This document shows, in pieces, positions 1-6,537 of a DNA stretch of 8,147 nt. The translations under genes and the position numbers were made by a program. The stretch comes from an uncultured Ruminococcus sp. (lineage in GTDB: Bacteria; Bacillota_A; Clostridia; Oscillospirales; Ruminococcaceae), in the NCBI GenBank assembly GCA_937880065.1, contig CALFMA010000009.1, positions 1 through 8,147 of the forward strand, read 5' to 3'. The notes below the pieces were generated by a model, which saw only the letters and a list, made by a program, of their open reading frames with translations, was not told the DNA's origin and searched no databases. Within the stretch, counting starts at the first letter, position 1. Every line of letters starts with the position of its first letter.

Positions 1-87
1 TCCTTGCAGCTGCCATACCTATCTGTTTTTTCTTTAATCAAACGGGTTTTTAGAGCTGCCCTTAATAGAACGGAGGCGATTAAATGA
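1..87 (+). CDS. Possible 3' end of an upstream gene (partial, uncertain)
   Basis: Frame 1 is open from the left edge to a TGA at 85-87. That TGA overlaps the ATG of the metallophosphoesterase in an ATGA arrangement, which often marks translationally coupled genes. The 28 visible codons give a basic, partly hydrophobic tail ending NRTEAIK, which I do not recognise. A competing reading is frame 3, which is open from position 3 to a TAG at 51-53 and gives a hydrophobic tail (LAAAIPICFFFNQTGF) that would suit the end of a membrane protein. Only one can be right, and neither may be. At under 30 codons, chance open frames are common, so this is recorded only as a possible gene end. Confidence 0.22.
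   Translation, partial: SLQLPYLSVFSLIKRVFRAALNRTEAIK
74..79 (+). promoter_or_regulatory. Ribosome binding site of the metallophosphoesterase gene
   Basis: CGGAGG lies 7 nt before the ATG at 84, a near-ideal Shine-Dalgarno. It fixes the start of the metallophosphoesterase. No convincing promoter is visible in positions 1-73, so the gene may be transcribed from further upstream. Confidence 0.8.
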
Positions 88-749
88 TTTACGTAACAGG
101 AGATACTCACGGTGATTTTTCACGATTCAAGGATCCGCAGTTTAAAAAGCTGGGTGCAGGGGATACCTTGATTATATGCGGTGATTTTGGCTTTATCTGG
201 GACGGCTCCAAAAAGGAAAATGCCATTCTGAAAAAGCTTATGTCCCTTGAATACACAATCTGCTTTATTGACGGTTGTCACGAAAATTTTGATTTGCTTG
301 AAAAATATCCCGAAAGTACGTGGAATGGAGGAATGGCAAGAGTTATTGCTCCAAATCTCATACACCTTATGCGAGGTCAGGTTTTCACCATTGAGGGAAA
401 GAAAATTTTCACATTCGGCGGCGGACACAGTCAGGATATAGAATTCAGACGTGACGGTGACTGGTGGGAGCGTGAGCAGCCTACCCACGAGGAAATTATG
501 GAGGCTGTCAGAAACCTTGAAGCAAATAATCACGCTGTGGATTATGTTATAACTCACGAGCCGCCTGCATCGGTAAAGGATTGCCTTGGAGTTGATGTTT
601 TCCAGAGAATAGAGGTTCACGCTTTATTCGAGGAAATCACAAAGGCTTGCGATTATAACAAGTGGTTCTTCGGCAAGTGCCACATTGACAAGCATATTCC
701 CGTTAAATTTTATGCAATTTTCAATAATGTAACACCACTTACCAAGTAA
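84..749 (+). CDS. Calcineurin-like metallophosphoesterase with altered second-metal site
   Basis: A 221-residue cytoplasmic protein of the calcineurin-like phosphoesterase fold; no signal peptide or membrane segment is seen. Family members hydrolyse phosphomono- or diesters with two metal ions, and the substrate here cannot be told from sequence. The visible motifs in order are GDTHGD (D7, H9), GDFG (D34), DGCHEN at 63-68, GGGHSQD at 112-118, THEPP (H158) and FFGKCH ending at H200. In the usual family the third motif is GNH(D/E) and the last is GHxH. Here the Asn is Cys65 (TGT at 276-278) and the first His is Lys198 (AAG at 675-677). By analogy with Mre11-type enzymes both positions bind metal 2, while the metal 1 set (D7, H9, D34, H200) is intact. 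The start is fixed by CGGAGG 7 nt upstream. The tspO gene follows after 77 nt but appears to have its own promoter. The fold is certain; catalytic activity is not. Confidence 0.93.
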   Translation: MIYVTGDTHGDFSRFKDPQFKKLGAGDTLIICGDFGFIWDGSKKENAILKKLMSLEYTICFIDGCHENFDLLEKYPESTWNGGMARVIAPNLIHLMRGQVFTIEGKKIFTFGGGHSQDIEFRRDGDWWEREQPTHEEIMEAVRNLEANNHAVDYVITHEPPASVKDCLGVDVFQRIEVHALFEEITKACDYNKWFFGKCHIDKHIPVKFYAIFNNVTPLTK

Positions 750-751
750 TA

Positions 752-764
752 TTTTACGGTAAAA
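752..764 (+). promoter_or_regulatory. Short dyad TTTTAC-G-GTAAAA downstream of the phosphoesterase gene
   Basis: Six-base arms are perfectly inverted around one central base. The centre is too small for an RNA hairpin, so if it means anything it is a protein-binding dyad. It lies 37 nt upstream of the TATAAT box proposed for tspO. AT-rich intergenic DNA produces such dyads by chance, so confidence is low. Confidence 0.25.
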
Positions 765-777
765 CGCCATAGAATGT

Positions 778-806
778 ATTACTTCAAAACTTTGAAGAAG
801 TATAAT
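778..806 (+). promoter_or_regulatory. Candidate tspO promoter with dyad in the spacer
   Basis: A perfect -10 box TATAAT is at 801-806, about 20 nt before the start codon. No good -35 lies at the right distance: the 17-nt position (778-783, ATTACT) matches consensus at only 3 of 6 bases. The missing -35 is replaced by a clean dyad, CTTCAAA-AC-TTTGAAG (782-797), immediately upstream of the -10. A dyad between weak -35 and strong -10 elements is typical of regulated promoters. No regulator gene is present in the window to pair with it. Confidence 0.45.
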
Positions 807-826
807 TCGTATGGCAGGTGTAGTTT

Positions 827-1303
827 ATGAAAAAATTCAATGTCACGGAACTCATAATTTCCATAGTTTTTGCAGAGTTGGTTGGTGCTTTATCAGCTCT
901 GTTTGCAGGTGGTTTTGGCAGTTTGTATGCAGAAATACAGCGTCCGCCATTTTCGCCGCCTGCTTGGGTATTTCCTGTTGTATGGGCTGCTTTGTACGCA
1001 ATAATGGGAATTACTTCATATATGGTTTCTCTCGATGATAGTTACAAGAGCAAAACTGCTCTGAAAATTTATTTTTTACAGCTTGCTGTCAACTTTTCGT
1101 GGAGTATCATATTTTTCAGATTTGAGCAGTTTACAGCTGCGGCTGTTATAGCGGTAATACTTGCTGTTCTTGTTGGAATTATGGTTGTAAAATTTTTCCG
1201 CATAAGGAAAAAAGCAGGATATTTAAATCTCCCGTATTTAGCGTGGAGTATATTTGCATCTTATCTTGCCGTAGGTACAGCAATACTTAATGCCAATTCT
1301 TGA
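827..1303 (+). CDS. tspO: TspO/MBR family membrane protein
   Basis: A 158-residue integral membrane protein, the usual length for bacterial TspO, with about five hydrophobic helices (roughly residues 8-30, 46-68, 79-97, 103-124 and 133-154). TspO/MBR proteins are related to the mitochondrial translocator protein; they bind porphyrins and cholesterol-like ligands, and some bacterial members degrade porphyrins. Recognised signatures are RPPFSPP at 39-45 followed by W47, P50 and W53 in the second-helix entry; LQLAVNFSWS at 84-93 followed by IIFF; and the C-terminal YLNLPYLAWSIFASYL, with W140. The usual Asn after the terminal YL is Ala here. The start is supported by AGGTG 6 nt before the ATG. 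A TATAAT box and a dyad lie just upstream and a strong hairpin terminator lies 13 nt after the stop, so it is probably transcribed alone or at the end of the phosphoesterase transcript. The ligand is unknown; the family call is firm. Confidence 0.95.
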   Translation: MKKFNVTELIISIVFAELVGALSALFAGGFGSLYAEIQRPPFSPPAWVFPVVWAALYAIMGITSYMVSLDDSYKSKTALKIYFLQLAVNFSWSIIFFRFEQFTAAAVIAVILAVLVGIMVVKFFRIRKKAGYLNLPYLAWSIFASYLAVGTAILNANS

Positions 1304-1316
1304 CAAACTATAAATT

Positions 1317-1351
1317 AAGGGTATCATTTAAAAATGCTAAATGATACCCTT
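1317..1351. terminator. Bidirectional hairpin terminator between convergent genes
   Basis: A 13-bp perfect stem (AAGGGTATCATTT with its complement at 1339-1351) surrounds a 9-nt loop. It is followed by TTAATATTAT on the + strand and by TTAATTTATAG on the - strand. It sits between the converging ends of tspO (stop at 1303) and the EAL gene (stop at 1357), so it can end transcription from both sides. The stem is only moderately GC-rich and the U tracts are interrupted, so efficiency may be moderate. Confidence 0.88.
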
Positions 1352-1356
1352 TAATA

Positions 1357-3009
1357 TTATCCAAGCTTTTCAAGAATTTCATCAGCTGTAACAGGCTTTG
1401 AATAGAAATAACCCTGTAAGCTGCCAATCTTGTTGTATTCTTTTACACAAAGACGGATTTCGTCATTTTCAATTCCCTCTGCACAGACATCTGCTGAAAA
1501 AGCACCTGCCAAATCAGAGATAAACTGAACTGAACTCTTATCGGTATTATCAGTCTTGATATTCTTAACGTATTCTCTGTCAATTTTTACAACATCAACA
1601 GGAACAGCACGGAGGAAATCAAGAGAAGCGAAACCTGTTCCGAAATCATCAACTGCAATCTTAATGCCATTCTGACGGAAATTAGCGAACATATTTCTGA
1701 GAAGTCCCATATCGAGAGTTCTGCATCTTTCGGTAATTTCAAGGCAGAGATTACTGCTTGGGAAGCTCGTCTGCTGAATGATTTCGTAAAGGTCATTGAC
1801 AAAACCGTTCTTTTCAAGCTGTGTATATGAGAGATTTACGCTGACAGTCATATCCGGATTCTTTTCAAGGAACTTCTTTCCGTCCGTCATAGCCTGACGG
1901 AGAATCCACTTGCCAAGTTCAGGGAAAAGAGCGTCCTGTTCAAGTACGGGAATGAAATCAGCAGGGGAGATAATACCCAATTCCTCATTCTTCCAGCGGA
2001 TAAGAGCCTCAACACCGTTGATTTTTTCGTTTTTAGAGTTAACAATAGGCTGATAGCATAAGTAGAAACCTTTGCAACCTTCGGCAATGCTGTTGCGGAT
2101 AACATTAATGCGACGGATGAAGTCACGATTGTCAGCATTAACAATATTGTCGAAAACAACAAAGCTTCCGCACTTCTTATGCTTAGACTGGTAATAAGCG
2201 TATCTGAGGCACGAATAATATGCCTGCGAACTGATATCGAATTCCTCTGAAAGAATTGCACCGCCGTTGAGGGAGAGAACAACTCTCTGACCGTCAACGA
2301 AAAGTTCAGTTCTGAGGTATGTATTCAACTCGACGTAGATTTTTTCAGCTTCTTCAATAGTGAGATTTTCGGATATAATAGCAAATCTTGTGCCGTCCAT
2401 TTTATAGATAATGCTATCCTGAGGATACATTTCAATAATTTTTCTTGAAAGTATCTGTAAAGCACGATTTCCGAAAGAATATCCGTATAAGTCGTTGATA
2501 TTTGAAAATGTTGAAAGTCCGACCATAATAATAAGCTGCGGATGACCTGAGAAACTTACGCCTTTTACGTCTTCGAGGAATCCGTATAAATTACGCAATC
2601 CTGTAACTTGGTCAATACAGTTGAGGTCGTTGTGATTACGAATTACACCGCAGAAGTATTCGGGCTGGTTATTTTCATCCCAGATTATAGAACCTTTGCA
2701 GGTGCAAATGGAATAAGCACCGCTTGCGTCCTTGACCTTATACTGAATGTTGTGTTCTGCAATTACTCCTGCAAAAACGTCCCTGATACTCTGCACATAG
2801 GCTTCCACGTAGTCGGGGTGGATACGCTCCAACCATACCTTATCGGTATCCACGATATATCTGTTGGGGAGTCCGTAGTAATTAACGGCGGTATCAGACC
2901 AACGGGAGATATTATTTTTTACATCCACGACATAGACATATGAGCCCTCAGACGAGATGCTTAAAGCGTTGAATAGATTATCTAATTTTTTTGTGTTGTT
3001 TTTCTGCAC
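1357..3009 (-). CDS. PAS / degenerate GGDEF / EAL protein, probable c-di-GMP phosphodiesterase
   Basis: A soluble protein of 550 residues from a GTG at 3009. I chose this start because GGTGG precedes it by 8 nt; an ATG at 3024 and a TTG at 3042 are in frame but have no ribosome binding site. Domains: a PAS-like sensor (about 22-124, with a PAS_3-style YKVKDASGAY strand and a closing CGVIRN), a GGDEF-fold domain (about 130-289) and an EAL domain (about 299-549). The GGDEF motif is replaced by MDGTRF at 204-209, so cyclase activity is not expected. The EAL domain keeps its catalytic set: E334 of EALIRW, N392, E424 of EITE, DDFGTG (D454, D455), K475, E511 of AEGIE and Q532. It is therefore expected to cleave c-di-GMP to pGpG, with the PAS and dead GGDEF domains as likely input or GTP-sensing modules. 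There is no membrane segment. A strong promoter lies upstream and a terminator follows the stop. Confidence 0.93.
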   Translation of the reverse strand: MQKNNTKKLDNLFNALSISSEGSYVYVVDVKNNISRWSDTAVNYYGLPNRYIVDTDKVWLERIHPDYVEAYVQSIRDVFAGVIAEHNIQYKVKDASGAYSICTCKGSIIWDENNQPEYFCGVIRNHNDLNCIDQVTGLRNLYGFLEDVKGVSFSGHPQLIIMVGLSTFSNINDLYGYSFGNRALQILSRKIIEMYPQDSIIYKMDGTRFAIISENLTIEEAEKIYVELNTYLRTELFVDGQRVVLSLNGGAILSEEFDISSQAYYSCLRYAYYQSKHKKCGSFVVFDNIVNADNRDFIRRINVIRNSIAEGCKGFYLCYQPIVNSKNEKINGVEALIRWKNEELGIISPADFIPVLEQDALFPELGKWILRQAMTDGKKFLEKNPDMTVSVNLSYTQLEKNGFVNDLYEIIQQTSFPSSNLCLEITERCRTLDMGLLRNMFANFRQNGIKIAVDDFGTGFASLDFLRAVPVDVVKIDREYVKNIKTDNTDKSSVQFISDLAGAFSADVCAEGIENDEIRLCVKEYNKIGSLQGYFYSKPVTADEILEKLG

Positions 3010-3022
3010 AAGAATCACCACC
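3010..3022 (-). promoter_or_regulatory. Ribosome binding site deciding the EAL-gene start
   Basis: On the - strand GGTGGTGAT differs by one base from the anti-16S complement GGAGGTGAT. Its GGTGG core is 8 nt before a GTG codon at 3009-3007. The upstream in-frame ATG (3024) overlaps this element and has no purine-rich tract of its own, which favours the GTG start. Confidence 0.5.
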
Positions 3023-3024
3023 AT

Positions 3025-3251
3025 CTGTTGAGTCTGCGACAAATTATTTTTTATGTCTATAATTCGTCTTGATTGGTAAATGTTTTGATTTGTTTATATT
3101 ATGTACAAATATACTATTGCTAATAATATTATAACACATTTTTTGTGCATTTTCAATATACTTTTATACCAAAAATTACATTGGTCTTTTGTGTATTTTG
3201 AGAGATGCCCTTGAGTGCAACTTGTGTCAGAGGTGAAAAAAGCGTGGAAAA
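3025..3251. other. Intergenic gap between mreB and the EAL gene
   Basis: This AT-rich gap of about 230 nt holds the EAL-gene promoter (3128-3156) and its leader. I looked for an intrinsic terminator after the mreB stop (3252) and found none: a run of six T occurs just after the stop on the - strand but no stem precedes it. Either mreB transcripts run on into the EAL gene or termination is factor-dependent. No small coding frame with a ribosome binding site is apparent. Confidence 0.6.
3128..3156 (-). promoter_or_regulatory. Strong sigma-A-type promoter for the EAL gene
   Basis: On the - strand TTGAAA (3156-3151) and TATAAT (3133-3128) are separated by exactly 17 nt. TGT directly before the -10 makes it an extended -10. 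This is the best promoter in the window (5/6 plus 6/6 plus TGn). Transcription would begin near 3121, giving a leader of about 110 nt to the GTG at 3009. The leader is very AT-rich and shows no riboswitch-like structure. It contains a weak inverted repeat, ATTTGT...ACAAAT. Confidence 0.82.
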
Positions 3252-4271
3252 TCAGCGATATTTATAAACTGTAGCCGCTTCAAATCCGTCAAGGAGAGTT
3301 GTCATACTTCCGAATGCCATACCTGTTCCTTTGGCAACACAGTTTACAGCGTCCTTGGCGATAGTGCAGTTTATGCCGAGAGTACGCTTGATAAGCTGAG
3401 TAAGACCACCTAGCAACGCACCGCCGCCTGTGAGAAGAAGTCCGTTGTCGTAAATATCGCCTACAAGTTCAGGGGGAGCATCTTCAAGAACTTTTCTTAT
3501 TGCCTCCATAATGAGGAAAGTTTCGTCCTCAATTGCCTGATAAAGTTCAATTTCGCTCAGCTGAATCTGTGCAGGGAGTCCCTTTGCAAGGCTTCTGCCC
3601 TTGACAGTATATGTTACCTCATCTGTGGGGTCATAGAGGTTGCAAAGCTCAATTTTCAGCTTTTCCGCTGTACGCTCGCCAATGAGAAGCTTGTACTTGT
3701 TCTGGAGATACTTGACAATAGCCTTGTCAATGGTATTTCCTGCATTTTTAATAGTGTGAGAAGTAACGACGCCATTCATTGAAACGATAGCCACATCGGT
3801 AGTACCGCCGCCAATATCAACAATCATATGTCCCTTTGCCTTGGCGATATTAACACCTGCACCAATCATAGCGGCAATAGGCTCCTGAATGAGGTATACC
3901 TGACGTGAACCTGCACTTTTAGCGGCTTCAACAACGGCACGGCTCTCAATATCCGTAATAAATGAGGGAACGCAGATAATAATTCTGGGCTTTATAAGCT
4001 GTTTTCCCGTAACTTTTAAGATAAATTCACGAATCATACTGTGAGCAAGGTCATCATCGGAAATAACTCCGTTGCTAACAGGTCTTGCAACGCAGATATA
4101 ATCGGGATTTTTGCCAATCATTTCATAAGCTTCCTTGCCAACTGCAAGAACTCGTTCTGTGCGTGTGTTGTAGGCAATAACTGAGGGTTCGCTGAGAATT
4201 ACGCCCTTTTTGCCCATTGTCATAACTATATTGGATGTACCAAGGTCTATTCCGATATCTGTGTTTGCCAT
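3252..4271 (-). CDS. mreB: MreB-family bacterial actin (rod-shape / cell-wall scaffold)
   Basis: A 339-residue actin-fold ATPase, full length for MreB/Mbl. Such proteins polymerise under the membrane and guide the elongation machinery for peptidoglycan. ATP-binding motifs are all present: phosphate 1 DLGTSN at 9-14, the QEPIAA segment with the presumed catalytic E130, phosphate 2 DIGGGTTD at 152-159, the family signature LLIGERTAE at 195-203, and the adenosine motif TGGGALLGGL at 281-290. Close resemblance to Bacillus Mbl and MreB is evident across the whole length. I cannot tell which paralogue it is, and the usual partners mreC and mreD are not adjacent; it sits behind recD2 instead, which suggests an additional MreB/Mbl-type copy. 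The ATG lies 25 nt inside the end of recD2, with AAAGGA 6 nt upstream, so the two are co-transcribed and perhaps translationally coupled. No hairpin terminator is visible after its stop. Confidence 0.94.
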   Translation of the reverse strand: MANTDIGIDLGTSNIVMTMGKKGVILSEPSVIAYNTRTERVLAVGKEAYEMIGKNPDYICVARPVSNGVISDDDLAHSMIREFILKVTGKQLIKPRIIICVPSFITDIESRAVVEAAKSAGSRQVYLIQEPIAAMIGAGVNIAKAKGHMIVDIGGGTTDVAIVSMNGVVTSHTIKNAGNTIDKAIVKYLQNKYKLLIGERTAEKLKIELCNLYDPTDEVTYTVKGRSLAKGLPAQIQLSEIELYQAIEDETFLIMEAIRKVLEDAPPELVGDIYDNGLLLTGGGALLGGLTQLIKRTLGINCTIAKDAVNCVAKGTGMAFGSMTTLLDGFEAATVYKYR

Positions 4272-6475
4272 ATTTCTTCCTTTCTGTGTGACAGCATATG
4301 TTTAAGACAGGTATAACGGCCTGTCCGTCTGTTATTATCAACCATTTTGTTTATGTATTCTTCCGAACCTACGAGAATCAGAAGTTTTTTTGCTCTTGTA
4401 ACAGCGGTGTACAGCAGATTTCTGTAGCACAGCTTTTCGAATACGCCCATTACAGGCATAATTACAGCTTCAAATTCGCAGCCCTGACTTTTGTGAACGG
4501 TAATCGCATAGGCAAGTTCAACCTGCGACAGCAGTTCAAAGGTGTAAACCGCAAGTCTGCCGTCAAAGTTAATCTGAACGGTTTGTGCGGCAGGGGATAT
4601 GGCTATAATTCTGCCAATATCGCCATTGAAAATGCCTGTTCCCTGCTCATTGTCCTTTTTCCACACAATGTCGTAATTGTTGCGTATCTGCATAACCTTG
4701 TCGCCTACACGGTAAGTATAGAGAAATCCTTTGTGTTCAGGCTTATCCTTTGCAGGAGGATTAAGTTTTTCCTGTAAAACCTTGTTCAGTTCAACTGTGC
4801 CTACTGTTCCCTTGCGAGAGGGAGCGATAATCTGTATATCGTCCATTGGTGAATATTTGTAGGCATTGGGCAGACGGCGTTTCGCAAGGTCAACCACTAA
4901 ATCTATTGCATTGGGGAATTCAGTTCTCTTGAAGAAAAAGAAATCGCTGTCCTTGCGTGTAACATCGGGATAATCTCCCGATACGATTTTGTGGGCATTC
5001 ATAACAATTGAACTCTGCTGAGCCTGACGGAAAATTTCAGTCAGCTCCACCACGGGAACGCATTTGCTTGCAATAATATCTTTCAGAAGATTTCCTGCAC
5101 CAACTGAGGGCAGCTGGTGAAAATCCCCAACCATAATAAGACGGCAGCCAAGCCTTAACGCTCTTAAAAGCTTTTCAAAGAGAATGGAATCAACCATTGA
5201 CATTTCATCAATTACAATTACATCGCAATCGAGGGGATTATTCTCATTATGGGCAAAAACAAGTCTGTCTGAGGTATCGAAAACCACTTCAAGAAGTCGG
5301 TGAATTGTCTTAGCCTCTCTGCCTGTTAGGTCAGACATACGTTTTGCGGCTCTGCCTGTGGGGGCGGCAAGGAAAACCTTGTCACCACGCTTTTCAAATA
5401 TGGAAATTATAGCGTTAAGAGTGGTAGTCTTACCTGTACCGGGACCGCCCGTAAGCACCATAAGTCCACGTGAAACGGCAGTTGTAATAGCCTGACGCTG
5501 TTTTGCTTCATATTTTATATTTTTTTCCGCTTCTTCCATATCAATGAGGGTATCGTAATTGAAATCCTCGGGAGAAATGAAATCACGGATTACGTTGATT
5601 CTATCCGCAATCAGCTGTTCCGCATAGTAGAAATCGGGGAGAAACACGAACTCATTATCATCAATAATATAGTTGAAAAGCTCGTTATCCTCCAGCCCCG
5701 CATTGTAGGAATCGTAAAATTCCCTTTCGGAAATATTCAGCTTATCCGAAACAACTTTAAGCAGGTGTTCAATAAGCATACAGGTGTGACCTCTTTCGGA
5801 AAATGCACGGAGAATATAATGAATTCCTGCAATAATTCTCTTGTCGGAATTTCGTGGAATATCAAGTTCACGGGCAACTGAATCGGCACGTGTAAATTCC
5901 ACATCAATACCGTCGGAGCAGAGAATATAAGGATTCAGCTTTATAAGGTCAAGAGAATTTCCGCCATATCTGCGAAAAAGGTTCATAGCAAATTTAGGCT
6001 TTATATTGAATTGAGAAAGAAAGGAAGTGACGGCTCTGAGGGAAAACAGCTTTTTAGCCTCCTCAGCGATTTCGTCGCATTTTTTTCGGGAAATGCCTTT
6101 GATTTCGCTGAGTCGGTATGTATTATTTTCTATAATTTCAAGGGAAGCCGCCCCGAACATATTGACGATTTTCTTTGCAAGTCCGGGACCTATGCCCTTG
6201 ATAGCACCTGAGGCAAGATATTTTTCAATATTTACAGCATTTTCGGGCAGCTTTCTTTCGCAGTATTCAGCCTTGAACTGAGTGCCGTATTTCTGAGAAG
6301 TTGTATAGTTGCCCTCAAGAATAAGCACTTCGCCCTCCTCAATATCGCCCAGATTGCCGAAAACAGGGATAAGTTCTCCGCCTGCATCAAGGTCAAGAAC
6401 GATATAGCCGTTTACAGGGTTTTTGAAAAGTATATTTTCAACTGAGCCTTCAATGTGAAGAAATTCTCCAGCCAT
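4247..6475 (-). CDS. recD2: RecD2-type ATP-dependent DNA helicase
   Basis: A 742-residue superfamily 1B helicase, expected to move 5'-3' on single-stranded DNA and act in repair and replication-fork maintenance in organisms using it apart from RecBC. Layout: an N-terminal OB-like region (about 1-75), helix-hairpin-helix segments (about 89-108 and 121-140), then the ATPase core. Motifs: Walker A GGPGTGKT 343-350, Ia APTGRAAK 371-378, II DEMSMVD 423-429, III GDFHQLPSVG 450-459, IV ELTEIFRQ 477-484, V VHKSQG 660-665 and VI TAVTRAK 690-696. The long N-terminal extension separates RecD2 from RecD of RecBCD. All catalytic motifs are intact. I prefer the ATG at 6475, with AAAGGA 8 nt upstream, over an in-frame TTG at 6481. 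The 3' end overlaps mreB by 25 nt. It follows the small membrane-protein gene by 39 nt, and a promoter candidate lies in that junction. Confidence 0.96.
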   Translation of the reverse strand: MAGEFLHIEGSVENILFKNPVNGYIVLDLDAGGELIPVFGNLGDIEEGEVLILEGNYTTSQKYGTQFKAEYCERKLPENAVNIEKYLASGAIKGIGPGLAKKIVNMFGAASLEIIENNTYRLSEIKGISRKKCDEIAEEAKKLFSLRAVTSFLSQFNIKPKFAMNLFRRYGGNSLDLIKLNPYILCSDGIDVEFTRADSVARELDIPRNSDKRIIAGIHYILRAFSERGHTCMLIEHLLKVVSDKLNISEREFYDSYNAGLEDNELFNYIIDDNEFVFLPDFYYAEQLIADRINVIRDFISPEDFNYDTLIDMEEAEKNIKYEAKQRQAITTAVSRGLMVLTGGPGTGKTTTLNAIISIFEKRGDKVFLAAPTGRAAKRMSDLTGREAKTIHRLLEVVFDTSDRLVFAHNENNPLDCDVIVIDEMSMVDSILFEKLLRALRLGCRLIMVGDFHQLPSVGAGNLLKDIIASKCVPVVELTEIFRQAQQSSIVMNAHKIVSGDYPDVTRKDSDFFFFKRTEFPNAIDLVVDLAKRRLPNAYKYSPMDDIQIIAPSRKGTVGTVELNKVLQEKLNPPAKDKPEHKGFLYTYRVGDKVMQIRNNYDIVWKKDNEQGTGIFNGDIGRIIAISPAAQTVQINFDGRLAVYTFELLSQVELAYAITVHKSQGCEFEAVIMPVMGVFEKLCYRNLLYTAVTRAKKLLILVGSEEYINKMVDNNRRTGRYTCLKHMLSHRKEEIWQTQISE
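4272..4284 (-). promoter_or_regulatory. mreB ribosome binding site inside recD2
   Basis: On the - strand GAAAGGAAG lies with AGGA 6 nt before the mreB ATG at 4271. The whole site is within recD2 codons, so ribosomes finishing recD2 would cross the mreB initiation region. Confidence 0.8.
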
Positions 6476-6508
6476 TTCCAAATTCCTTTCGTTTATTCAT
6501 TCACTTCT

Positions 6509-6537
6509 ATTATACTACATTTTTTCCTGAAATGCAA
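6509..6537 (-). promoter_or_regulatory. Candidate promoter for recD2-mreB
   Basis: On the - strand TTGCAT (6537-6532), a 17-nt spacer and a perfect TATAAT (6514-6509) overlap the last codons of the preceding gene. Transcription would start near 6502, about 27 nt before the recD2 ATG. The -35 matches only its TTG half, so this is plausible but not strong. It would let recD2 and mreB be expressed without the upstream gene. Confidence 0.45.

Noticed and set aside
8..60. Direct repeat AGCTGCC at 8-14 and 54-60
   Set aside because: Seven bases occurring twice is within chance; no further repeat units or associated features were found.
120..620. 166-codon open frame on the - strand across the metallophosphoesterase gene
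   Set aside because: It lies antisense to a gene with clear family motifs and a good ribosome binding site; its own translation shows no recognisable domain.
811..1038. 75-codon open frame in another frame over tspO
   Set aside because: It overlaps tspO completely, is Cys-rich and patternless, whereas the tspO frame has the full TspO/MBR signature set.
3010..3121. Possible c-di-GMP riboswitch in the leader of the EAL gene
   Set aside because: The leader is almost entirely A/T with no GC-rich helices or conserved riboswitch core; nothing supports structured RNA there.
4298..4777. 159-codon open frame on the + strand opposite recD2
   Set aside because: It is the complement of the conserved C-terminal helicase core, including motifs V and VI, and has no supporting start signal or family resemblance.
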